Part shown: piece by piece, positions 1-6,277 of the stretch
Position numbering within the stretch: the first letter of the stretch is position 1
How the letters are laid out: every line of letters begins with the position of its first letter
DNA from: Nitrososphaerales archaeon TH5896
GTDB lineage: Archaea; Thermoproteota; Nitrososphaeria; Nitrososphaerales; Nitrososphaeraceae
NCBI GenBank assembly: GCA_014523625.1
Contig: JAATVP010000239.1
Location: forward strand, 1 to 6,460
Direction: 5' to 3'
DNA: 6,460 nt
Notes under the pieces: model-generated
What the model was told of the DNA's origin: nothing
Databases searched by the model: none
The model's input: only the letters and a program-made list of their open reading frames with translations
Program-made: the position numbers and the translations under genes

Positions 1-1
1 A

Positions 2-1318
2 GCTGGGGAGACAAAGGAGTGTACAATTACCAATGTATACCAAATCAAAGACAGATCTGCGCAGCTGATAGTTATAAAGAATGTCGTTAATACTCCGGAA
101 GAGGATTCCGATCTAGTTCTAAAACCATCTGCATTTACTATTGTAGTACAAGGTAACGATCCTTTACCAAGGTCCTTTCCAGGCAAATCTGGAGAAGGTG
201 TAGCTGTTAATCTAAACCCCGGAAGATATAACATCTTTGAAAAAGAAGTCGACGGATATACAGCAGATTATTCAGATAGTTGTCAGGGAACCATAGGCGC
301 CGGCGAAACTAGGGTATGCGTAATAACAAATGAAGAAATTGTTATTCCTCCATCACCTTCACCTCCTGAGCCAGTTCCTGAAATAGAACTAATAAGTGGC
401 TTCTCAGCACCTTTTGGGATTGCCATCGATCCAGATAACAGGTTGGTTTACGTTTCAAACTATGGTCAATTCAACACGACAGGAACAGTTTCAGTAATAA
501 ACGATACAACAAATACCATAATAGGAAATCTATATGTGGGCAAAAATCCTCAGGCAATCATGTACAATCCTGCTAATGGATTATTCTATACAGCAAATAC
601 ATTGTCTAATACTTTATCTATAATAAATGGAACAAACAGTTCACTGATTGGTTCTATCCCAGTGGGCGAGTTTCCAGGAAAGAATCCAACAGGAATAGGT
701 ACTAACTCGATTAATAACACAGTTTTCGTTTCAAACATGGGTTCAAACACAGTTTCTGTGATCAACGGTACAACTAATGTTGTTGTCGCAAATGTAACTT
801 CTACTACAAGTGAAGAAGTAGGAGGAAATGGTTTCTTTAGCCCAACAGGAATTGCCTACAATTCTGACAACGGTAACCTTTATGTAGCAAATAGAGGATC
901 AGATACAATTTCTGTAATAAATGGTTCTACTAATTCATTAATAGACGAAATATCCCTGGATGCCGTAGCGCCTTCGGGCATTATATATAATGCAGCAAAC
1001 AACTACATTTACGTTACTAACGCAGGGTCAAATAGTGTTTCTGTGATCAATGGTACAACTAATGTTGTCGTTGAAAATATTCCGGTTGGTTTGGGGCCTA
1101 ATGGTATAGCATATGATCAAAGCAACGGAAACGTCTACGTATCGAATTTTATGAATGGAACCGTATCAGTTATTGACGGATTGAAGAATAATGTCACCGA
1201 CACGATTGCATTGGAAGCTAACAGTACTCCAAATGGTATATCATATGATCCAGATACAGATAGCCTGTTTGTTGCAGATACTAATTCAAGTATAGTACAA
1301 GTAATCAAAAATCCCTAA
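2..1318 (+). CDS. Surface protein: Cys-paired beta-domain repeats plus 7-blade YVTN propeller (5'-partial)
   Basis: The frame is open from base 2 to the TAA at 1316-1318 (438 residues), so the 5' end lies outside the window. The TTG at 443 is an internal Leu in the first propeller blade, not a start. Residues 1-11 end one beta-domain (GETKECTITN). Residues about 19-112 form a complete second copy ending GETRVCVITN, a period of 99 residues; C94 and C106 probably form a disulfide. A Pro-rich linker (116-127) follows. From about 130 to the end there are seven YVTN-type blades, each with a core like 'PxGIAY...NxxYVSN...NTVSVINGTTN'. Thirteen N-x-S/T sequons lie in the propeller, many at equivalent blade positions, which fits an N-glycosylated extracellular protein. 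Such architectures are usually surface or adhesin-like with no known enzyme activity. The exact ligand is unknown. Domain assignment is strong; cellular role is inferred. Confidence 0.9.
   Translation, partial: AGETKECTITNVYQIKDRSAQLIVIKNVVNTPEEDSDLVLKPSAFTIVVQGNDPLPRSFPGKSGEGVAVNLNPGRYNIFEKEVDGYTADYSDSCQGTIGAGETRVCVITNEEIVIPPSPSPPEPVPEIELISGFSAPFGIAIDPDNRLVYVSNYGQFNTTGTVSVINDTTNTIIGNLYVGKNPQAIMYNPANGLFYTANTLSNTLSIINGTNSSLIGSIPVGEFPGKNPTGIGTNSINNTVFVSNMGSNTVSVINGTTNVVVANVTSTTSEEVGGNGFFSPTGIAYNSDNGNLYVANRGSDTISVINGSTNSLIDEISLDAVAPSGIIYNAANNYIYVTNAGSNSVSVINGTTNVVVENIPVGLGPNGIAYDQSNGNVYVSNFMNGTVSVIDGLKNNVTDTIALEANSTPNGISYDPDTDSLFVADTNSSIVQVIKNP
752..1073 (+). repeat. Near-identical intragenic direct repeat (propeller blades 3 and 5)
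   Basis: Bases 752-787 and 1037-1072 match at all but about three positions and are exactly 285 bp (95 codons) apart, so they are in register. Both encode VSVINGTTNVVV, the outer strands of YVTN blades 3 and 5. The intervening blade 4 differs much more at DNA level. This points to recent blade duplication or gene conversion inside the propeller. Confidence 0.75.
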
Positions 1319-1633
1319 CCTAATACTTGGAGAATCTCAATTACTTGGTTTGTAACGGGTTTTACATAGACTCTCAAATATGTTACAGTTGTTTAATCTT
1401 TTTTCAGAAGATATTCAAAGTCAACAGTTACACTAGTGACTTCAGTGCCGCCAATTTAAATGAAACATACTCAATGAATCAACCATGGCACAGTTTGACT
1501 AATAACCTATCTCATTTTTTGGTTGTATTCATTATCATCTTGAACCCTTGAACAGATAGATTATCCTGGCATTAATTGACCCCCAATAGTTTCTATTACC
1601 TTAAGAGAATAGAATTTGTATTCTCCATTTCTA
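1319..1633. other. Convergent intergenic region between YVTN and NHL genes
   Basis: About 315 bases separate the convergent ends of the surface protein and the NHL gene. A T6 tract at 1399-1404 is the first oligo-T after the plus-strand stop, and another T6 lies at about 1515-1520; either could act as an archaeal T-rich terminator. A 7-bp inverted repeat (1605-1611 with 1619-1625, 7-nt loop) lies just past the minus-strand NHL stop but has no clear T tract after it. A 74-codon frame at 1327-1551 begins with TTG, has low-complexity composition and no recognisable domain, so I do not call it a gene. Confidence 0.4.
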
Positions 1634-2307
1634 TCACAGAGGTTTAAAAACCTGAATACGAGTATTGCCAGTATCTGCAACGTACACTGTTCCAGATTCC
1701 TTGTCGACACCCACACCTTCAGGACCCCTTAGTTGGCCATCACCAGCACCCACTTCCCCAAACTTAGCAATGAATTGCCCGTCATTTGTAAATATCTGTA
1801 TTCTGTTATTATTTTTATCGGTCACATAGATATTGTCATTTGCATCTATTGAAAGACCAGAGGGTCCGTGGAATTGCCCATCAGCTGCTCCCTTACTTCC
1901 CCAAACTTTGATGAATTTCCATCATTTGTAAACTTCTGAACTCTATAATTGAATTGATCGGCGACATAGATATTTCCTTCTGAATCTATAGACATTGCAG
2001 ATGCCTTATGAAATTGTCCATCACCCTCGCCGCCCTCGCCGAACTTTGTAATAAAGTTGCCTTCGGGATCAAAAATCTGAATCCTGTGATTAGCATAGTC
2101 AGCAACATATACCTTACCATTGTAGAAATCTACGTCATTTTGTCCATCAAATTGTCCGTCAGCTTCTCCCAACGATCCCCATTTAGTATAGTAAGTGAAT
2201 GATGTAGACTGTCCCATTACGTGGGTGGTTGACAATATGAATGAGGCTAGTACACCAAGACAGAGACCACTACAAAGACTAACTATAATCTTGTTGGTAA
2301 AAAGCAT
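1634..2307 (-). pseudogene. Secreted NHL-repeat protein, split by a 1-base frameshift
   Basis: Two minus-strand frames (codons ending at 1846, and a later frame ending at the TGA at 1634-1636) are halves of one gene. In the third repeat the first frame runs out of homology after 'FTNDGN'. The next frame immediately supplies IKVWGSKGAADGQFHGPSGL and continues through the fourth repeat to RIQVFKPL. One missing T next to 1914-1915 (the codon for Phe in 'GNF') explains the break. Restored, the protein has 224 residues. Residues 1-32 are a signal peptide or N-terminal anchor (hydrophobic 7-28, then THVMGQS), followed by four NHL repeats with 'GDGQF' and 'NIYVADxxNxRIQxF' cores. NHL propellers usually need about six repeats, so this one is short. 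I chose the ATG at 2307: a TTG at 2322 is in frame, but the TATA-like box at 2339-2346 would put the transcript start downstream of it. The extracellular role is unknown. The break could be a true pseudogene or a base-calling error. Confidence 0.85.
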
Positions 2308-2322
2308 GAATGTCTTTGTCAA

Positions 2323-2657
2323 GGAAAAGATTTATGAATTATATAACTCTCTTCTATTTTTTAGTATCTAGAGAATGAAAACAACCGGCGCATGGTTAGA
2401 ACAACATTTATCAGCAAAGCTCATACAGCGTATGACATTCATTCAGACCTAAATTCGGCGGTTAAATATTTGTCAGGTAATAAAAGATTGATGAAAGGTA
2501 CATAAAATCCCACATGTTAAAAAACTGACAGTTCTATCTTCGAATTAGATTACATTATATTCATTTTCAGGAAATTTTTGGCGCAACCAAGCCGTCTCTC
2601 AATGCAGGATAATGGCTAATTTTATCCAGATGTTGTAGAACTTGATCGAATTCGAAA
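2323..2657. other. Intergenic region between membrane-protein gene and NHL gene
   Basis: About 335 bases hold the NHL promoter at the left edge and the 3' end of the membrane-protein unit at the right. A perfect 10-bp palindrome, TCGAATTCGA (2646-2655), sits two bases past the membrane-protein stop. A weak GGC/GCC hairpin lies near 2579-2593; neither has a clear T tract. A 25-codon ATG frame at 2375-2452 on the plus strand has no supporting ribosome-binding site or domain. Nothing else is recognisable. Confidence 0.35.
2339..2346 (-). promoter_or_regulatory. TATA-like box for the NHL gene
   Basis: The minus strand reads TTATATAA here. With the usual archaeal distance of about 26 nt to the start site, transcription would begin near 2316, giving a leader of about 9 nt before the ATG at 2307. 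This favours the ATG over the TTG at 2322. Confidence 0.5.
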
Positions 2658-3059
2658 TTATCTCTTCTCTTCAATCGATGACTGCTTTCTGATTCTTTCC
2701 TTTGCAATAATTAATGCAGTTATTGCAACATAGGCGATCTGAAATACTTCTACTGCAATAGCCCTTTCGCTTATTGGCCCATCTCTGCCTGTTATTGGAT
2801 TGTCAGGAATCCTAGTAATCACCCATAAACCGATCAGTATAACAGTGCCCGCAATTCCAACGGCATACCAAATTCTACCCCATCTCTTTATCATCGGCAG
2901 TACCCAAAAGATCTGTGCTATCCCTCCTACAAGAAAGAGTGTAGCATTATTGATATTAGAATCGATAGCATTTGGTACAAGGATCAGATGCAAAATTCCA
3001 GCTATACCAGTACAAATAGCTGCCCCGTAGTATAACAAGTCTTTACTGGTGATGTTCAA
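2658..3059 (-). CDS. Four-helix integral membrane protein of unknown function
   Basis: This 133-residue protein has four hydrophobic segments, at about 8-29, 39-57, 63-82 and 100-119, joined by short loops and ending in a charged tail (KERIRKQSSIEEKR). Notable residues are His24 within helix 1 (GILHLILVP), the 'FWVLPMIKRWGR' junction after helix 2 and a long 'TRIPDNPITGRDGPISE' loop before helix 4. Similar small proteins with this Pro/Gly-rich loop recur in thaumarchaea and actinobacteria as hypothetical proteins; this is memory of the pattern, not a search. The start is a TTG preceded by AGGGGT about 4 nt upstream, and no in-frame ATG exists before helix 2. It lies 23 bases after the stop of the upstream small ORF, so the two are probably co-transcribed. 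No reaction or ligand can be assigned. Confidence 0.8.
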   Translation of the reverse strand: MNITSKDLLYYGAAICTGIAGILHLILVPNAIDSNINNATLFLVGGIAQIFWVLPMIKRWGRIWYAVGIAGTVILIGLWVITRIPDNPITGRDGPISERAIAVEVFQIAYVAITALIIAKERIRKQSSIEEKR

Positions 3060-3082
3060 ATCTACCCCTGCCTTCTTTTAAA

Positions 3083-3409
3083 TTATGCTTCGATGCCAAT
3101 GGCTGTGGCACTCTTCAACTTATATTTCTCATCTAAATCGCAGATAGTGTGACAGGTGGTGCTTCGATGTCCTACCCTAAGAAACAGATGATTAGATCTA
3201 ACTTCATACTTTTTTGATTTAGGAGGGACTTCAGCAACTATACAGGACGAGACATCAACATTGGTAGTATATTCTAAATCAAGATCAGATGGGACGGACT
3301 CAATATTTACGCTACTAAAGATCATGTCCATGTCTCCACTTTGAGCAGGTTGGAGTTCCAAAACAATAGATGATAGTGAAGATTTGCATGATAAACAATA
3401 TTCGAGCAC
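3083..3409 (-). CDS. Small Cys-containing hypothetical protein
   Basis: This 108-residue frame starts at GTG (3407-3409) and is not a recognised family. It has an N-terminal C5-x2-C8 pair, a lone C56 and a C-terminal C86-H-x2-C90 cluster close to H74, H81 and H87, which could bind a metal if the protein is real. The middle is acidic (SDLDLEYTTNVD) and the C-terminal half basic; there is no signal peptide or membrane segment. Support for translation is indirect: a TATA-like TTTAAATATA at 3439-3448 would give a leader of about 8 nt, and the next gene follows 23 bases downstream. It could instead be untranslated leader of the membrane-protein mRNA. Confidence 0.5.
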   Translation of the reverse strand: MLEYCLSCKSSLSSIVLELQPAQSGDMDMIFSSVNIESVPSDLDLEYTTNVDVSSCIVAEVPPKSKKYEVRSNHLFLRVGHRSTTCHTICDLDEKYKLKSATAIGIEA

Positions 3410-3438
3410 AAGTTCCCGAACTATAATTACCTATCTAG

Positions 3439-3448
3439 TATATTTAAA
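3439..3448 (-). promoter_or_regulatory. TATA-like box for the 3409-2658 unit
   Basis: The minus strand reads TTTAAATATA, a good match to an archaeal TATA element. The predicted start site, about 26 nt downstream, lies near 3417, just before the GTG at 3409. It is the only strong TATA-like sequence upstream of the two-gene unit. Confidence 0.5.
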
Positions 3449-3639
3449 CATGATATATCATCTATTGATACCGTTAGTTCAAGCTAAGTAATAATCAATT
3501 TCTATTATTGATGCGGAATACGCAATTATTTATGCGTGGGCGTGCCTAATAATGTTAGATAGTATTATTTGGCTCTGATGAATGTTCCTTCATTGGGTTA
3601 ACCTCGACTAGAGAGAATACCAGCTTCATTACTGCAGAT

Positions 3640-3669
3640 AAAGAAAATCGATTAAAACCAACGTGGTTT
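3640..3669 (-). terminator. Hairpin plus T-rich tract after the RNase H-like gene
   Basis: Reading the minus strand, a perfect 6-bp stem (AAACCA/TGGTTT, 3-nt loop, 3655-3669) begins 19 bases after the stop at 3689. It runs directly into TTTTAATCGATTTTCTTT. Stem plus T-rich tail in this position fits a transcription terminator for the upstream gene; the short AT-rich stem keeps confidence moderate. Confidence 0.45.
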
Positions 3670-3688
3670 GGAGCTATGAGCAGTTGCT

Positions 3689-4147
3689 TCAAAAAAAGAT
3701 GTCATATACATGCGAGTATCCTCCTTTTCGCCTCCTTTTCTCATTCAGCAAAATACCAGCGATATTTCTACTTCTTTTCACATGGCTGAATTTGATAAGC
3801 TGGGGAATTCGATGTAAGAGTCTATTGATACTAACATAAATTCTTTGTATCAAAGCGTCCTTTATCTCACATTTACCAATTAACTGTTCAATAGTCGATT
3901 TCGAGTCGCTTCGTATCTGCATATTAAAATTCTTACTAAAAGTTCTTTTGACATGTTTTGTTACAGTGAGGTACTTGAGACTGTCTAAAAGAGCAAAATA
4001 CATGGCTAACATTTCCATCCTCTGCACTGCATAATTTGAGTTTTTTACCATCGGCCGTAAATTCCTGATTCTGCTTTTATCGGTCCTATGATTGTACCAC
4101 GCAACAAATCCTGTTGGTGATCCATCAGCATCTATAAAGTGATGCAA
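3689..4147 (-). CDS. RNase H-fold protein with altered fourth active-site position
   Basis: This 152-residue protein follows the RNase H order of elements. Strand 1 carries 'FIDADGSPTGFVAWY' with D8-G9-S10 as the first acidic site. Helix A carries E45 ('QRMEMLAMYFAL'). Strand 4 carries 'MQIRSDSKSTIEQL' with D81. Near the C-terminus is 'FSHVKRSRNIAGILL', with H122 and N128 in the usual HVxRxxN positions. The final catalytic Asp normally seen in 'N..AD.LA' appears as G131, so nuclease activity may be weak, altered or lost. A basic tail (NEKRRRKGG) follows. Length matches single-domain RNase H. The only available start is the TTG at 4145-4147, since an in-frame stop lies 15 bases upstream. A TATA-like element at 4174-4180 fits a nearly leaderless message. 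It has no partner gene nearby, no reverse-transcriptase domain and a likely terminator downstream, so it appears monocistronic. The fold is well supported; substrate is not. Confidence 0.75.
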   Translation of the reverse strand: MHHFIDADGSPTGFVAWYNHRTDKSRIRNLRPMVKNSNYAVQRMEMLAMYFALLDSLKYLTVTKHVKRTFSKNFNMQIRSDSKSTIEQLIGKCEIKDALIQRIYVSINRLLHRIPQLIKFSHVKRSRNIAGILLNEKRRRKGGYSHVYDIFF

Positions 4148-4471
4148 CTTAAAAACATGTTATTATCGGTTGGTATATTTGAGTTAAGTATATGGACTAT
4201 AATAAATAAATAAGGTACGTAGTATGAAATTCAGCCGTTGGCTGTGATTTAATATGACTAGAATTTGAATCAGAGATCTCTCGAGGTTCATAGGTCTGGG
4301 AATATGATTGTAGCAGTTGATAGAAGTATAATTAGTTAGTAAAATGTATATTGTCACAAACTTCCAATCAATATCTTTAAGGTTTCTAATGTCATCTACT
4401 GATTGAAAGTGTTATCCATAGTCATAATTTTTATAGAATGTAAACGTCAGAATATTTCGACCAACTTAGAA
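4148..4471. other. Divergent intergenic region
   Basis: About 320 bases lie between the divergent RNase H-like and zinc-ribbon genes and should hold both promoters. A short hairpin CAGCC-GTT-GGCTG is at 4232-4244 and a perfect 10-bp palindrome AGAGATCTCT at 4272-4281; either could be an operator but neither repeats elsewhere in the window. A TATA-like TTTTTATAG at 4428-4436 would serve the ATG at 4472, and a weaker ATATCTTTA at 4371-4379 would serve the TTG at 4403. No RNA gene is seen. Confidence 0.35.
4174..4180 (-). promoter_or_regulatory. TATA-like box for the RNase H-like gene
   Basis: The minus strand reads AAATATA about 30 nt upstream of the TTG at 4147, which predicts transcription starting within a few bases of the start codon. 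That supports the TTG start despite the lack of a ribosome-binding site. Confidence 0.4.
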
Positions 4472-4702
4472 ATGCTAGGTTCGAATGGGGATTTGCCATA
4501 CTCTCTTAAGTCATCAATAGTTAACTATGTAATAGACAGGCCTCTAGATCAATCTGATAATAGTGTTTTCTTTGTGCTTTGCGAAGTTTGTTTTAGGACT
4601 GCGAGCTTTATTCGCTTAAATCGACTTGCTGATCTTGACAAAAATGGATGCTCCAATTGCAAAGAAAAACAATTCTTTGTAGGATATCCTGCAAATAAAT
4701 AA
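4472..4702 (+). CDS. Small zinc-ribbon protein
   Basis: From the ATG at 4472 the product is 76 residues, with C37-x2-C40 (LCEVCFR) and C60-x2-C63 (GCSNCKEK) separated by 19 residues. This is a classic four-Cys zinc-ribbon spacing. An N-terminal stretch (LPYSLKSSIVNYVIDRPLD) and a short 'QFFVGYPANK' tail flank it. The frame can extend to a TTG at 4403, directly after a stop codon, which would add 23 residues including a hydrophobic VLSIVIIFI. I prefer the ATG because TTTTTATAG at 4428-4436 gives a 14-nt leader, but the longer form is not excluded. Such small ribbons often bind nucleic acid or partner proteins; nothing here says which. It is not followed by another plus-strand gene. A T6 tract at 4851-4856 could end the transcript. 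Confidence 0.6.
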   Translation: MLGSNGDLPYSLKSSIVNYVIDRPLDQSDNSVFFVLCEVCFRTASFIRLNRLADLDKNGCSNCKEKQFFVGYPANK

Positions 4703-5260
4703 TACCTTAATTTAAACTAGTCATAGTTGGCTATAGATGTAGATAGTGGTATCGAGCAGGAGAAAGAGCAAGAGCATTATTATTATGAAAGGCTCCAATC
4801 GTAGTACCATGACAAGTAGTATCCATACCAAGCTAAAGAATCTATTTTCCTTTTTTATAACCTCTTATGCAATTCACTTGGAGCTTTGGAGCTTCGGTGG
4901 CAAGGTTAACAGCCTTTGATAGCTCTGTAATGCATTGTAGAATATTGTTGTTGCTGTAACACTACGCTCGCTCGTTACATTCTAATAACAACAAGTACTC
5001 GTACTTTGGTATTTTGATAGCTCGGAGAGGGGTAATAAGGTATAAAAAGAACATTATTCTATCCTTCTACAATAATGTTGATGAATCCCCAAAGGCATAC
5101 TTACATATGCATTCAATGAGCTTAAATATCGCTTGTTGGTCTGTAGGTTTTGGCCGGGCTGGCATTCGCTTTAAGGATTATTCTCTACACTTCAGCACGT
5201 TTATGCTAACTACCTAAATCAGCAAATGCTTGTGTGGATAGAGAGAAGTAAATAGGATTT
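4703..5260. other. Long non-coding stretch with structured centre
   Basis: About 560 bases lie between the convergent zinc-ribbon and beta-helix genes. They hold a T-rich tract (4845-4856, possible plus-strand terminator), an imperfect palindrome flanked by direct repeats (4915-5023) and a TATA-like GGTATAAAAAG at about 5039-5049. Short frames exist: 44 codons from the ATG at 4785 to 4919, and 67 codons from the TTG at 5014 to 5217. They show no domain, no ribosome-binding site and no codon pattern that separates them from chance. A small RNA or a decayed insertion are possible contents; no tRNA or rRNA fold is visible. Confidence 0.4.
4915..5023. repeat. Imperfect palindrome framed by an 11-bp direct repeat
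   Basis: TTTGATAGCTC occurs at 4915-4925 and again at 5013-5023. Almost centred between them (19 and 18 bases away) is a two-part inverted repeat: TTGTTGTT (4945-4952) pairs with AACAACAA (4987-4994), and TGTAAC (4955-4960) with GTTACA (4974-4979), around a 13-nt loop ACTACGCTCGCTC. A smaller palindrome AGTAC-TC-GTACT follows at 4994-5005. The layout resembles a miniature element with target duplications, or a structured RNA; no transposase is present. Confidence 0.45.
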
Positions 5261-6228
5261 TCAATCAATGTAGTTGTTGTAGAATACGCTGTTTGACCCG
5301 AACGTGGCACGAAGACGACTTCTGCCATTTGCACCAACTGGAAGTTCTTGTGTAGGTGTTCTAACGCCAGCAATAATAATACGGTCTAACGTAGCAACAG
5401 TGTCTACACTAAATGCTATAGCTGCTCCTCCTACTTTTCCTCCAGAGAACTTGGTATTTGATATGATATGTTCACTATCGACTATGACGATGCCAAAGAA
5501 ACGGTTGTTTGTTAAGGTGGTGTGGTCAACTTTGCAACAGCCCCTGCTACCGAAGATAGTGATATCTTGTTATGATCTATGACACCATTCGCCCCGGCGA
5601 CAAGTAAGATTCCGATCTGGCCAGGAATCTCCGAATTCTGAGCGGCAACAATGCTACTGTATGAAACCTTTATTGTTGAATCCTCGCCAAAGCCAAAAAT
5701 TCCGTGGTCACGATAGTCATTAACAGTTGTCCATGTTACAATAGCATCTCCCTCTGCAAAAATCCCTTTGTATGTACAATCTTTGATGGAAGCGAAGTCT
5801 AGGTTGAGAGTTGCACCTAACATAACGCTTATTCCGATTAGGTCCTGAGGACATGACGCAAGAGTGGGGCCACTTACAGTAAGTCCCTTCATATTGACCG
5901 TGGCTCCATTTTTAAGATCTACAATGTATGGATCTCCATTTGTATTGGTATTAGGTAGGTTTGCTGGTGCCTTGATGATCGTGATTTCGGAACCTGTTCC
6001 GACCAGATTCAGACTCTTGCTAATGGTGAGTTGTTCTTTGTATGTACCTGGGAGCACCTTTATCGTATCACCTGGACTGGCTGCATCTATTGCAGACTGT
6101 ATACTAGGATAATCACTTGGAACGATTTTCAAAGAGGAAGCATTAGATGTTTGCACTTGAATATTACTCGGAAGAAGCATAAGTACGAATACTGTACCAA
6201 CTATAGTTGCAACCACCGACCTCTTCAT
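5261..6228 (-). pseudogene. Secreted parallel beta-helix (pectin-lyase-fold) protein, split by a 1-base frameshift
   Basis: The first frame starts at ATG 6226-6228 and stops at 5512 after 'VAKLTTPP'. The adjoining minus-strand frame then carries on beta-helix sequence (TTLTNNRFFGIVIVDSEHI, later KFSGGKVGGAAIAF) down to a TGA at 5261-5263. One base missing from the short T run at 5531-5533 (plus strand) would give 'AVAKVDHTTLTNNRFFG' and a 322-residue protein. Residues 1-30 are a signal peptide (KR, then hydrophobic 5-20, then QTSNAS). Residues 39-80 are the typical beta-helix opening, 'DYPSIQSAIDAASPGDTIKV', then LPGTY and LNLVGTGSEITII; irregular Gly/Asn/Asp rungs follow (GIFAEGDAI, HGIFGFGED, DHNKISL). 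This fold occurs in polysaccharide lyases and in structural surface proteins; I see no catalytic signature, so binding, lysis and structure all remain open. Its convergent neighbour lies over 550 bases away, so it seems monocistronic. Confidence 0.85.
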
Positions 6229-6269
6229 ATTTATTCACTTACAGAAATCAAATAATAAGGGGTTCGTCG

Positions 6270-6277
6270 ATATTTGT
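6270..6277 (-). promoter_or_regulatory. TATA-like box for the beta-helix gene
   Basis: The minus strand reads ACAAATATC around here, about 45 nt upstream of the ATG at 6228. Transcription would begin near 6248 with a leader of about 20 nt that contains no Shine-Dalgarno match. The AT-rich stretch at 6250-6257 is a weaker alternative. Confidence 0.35.

Noticed and set aside
443..1318. A start codon at 443 for the propeller protein
   Set aside because: It is a TTG inside the first blade ('NRLVYVSN'). The same frame is open and clearly coding back to base 2, so the gene starts outside the window.
1327..1551. 74-codon plus-strand frame after the YVTN gene
   Set aside because: It starts with TTG, has no domain, ribosome-binding site or promoter, and lies in AT-rich sequence with possible terminator tracts.
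3508..3524. TGCG-GAATA-CGCA inverted repeat upstream of the 3409 unit
   Set aside because: A four-base stem with one more imperfect extension is expected by chance in a window this size; it has no second copy.
4470..4492. tRNA T-loop-like GGTTCGAAT
   Set aside because: The flanking bases do not form the T stem, and no acceptor or anticodon arm can be built around it; it lies inside the zinc-ribbon frame.
4785..4919. 44-codon frame beginning ATG-AAA-GGC
   Set aside because: It has an ATG but no ribosome-binding site at a useful distance, no recognisable motif, and it overlaps the first copy of the 11-bp direct repeat. It could be a small protein, but nothing positive supports it.
5014..5217. 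67-codon plus-strand frame
   Set aside because: It starts with TTG, overlaps the second direct-repeat copy and has no domain or codon pattern suggesting coding.
5304..5582. 92-codon plus-strand frame
   Set aside because: It is exactly antisense to the continuation of the beta-helix gene, whose minus-strand translation is far more protein-like.
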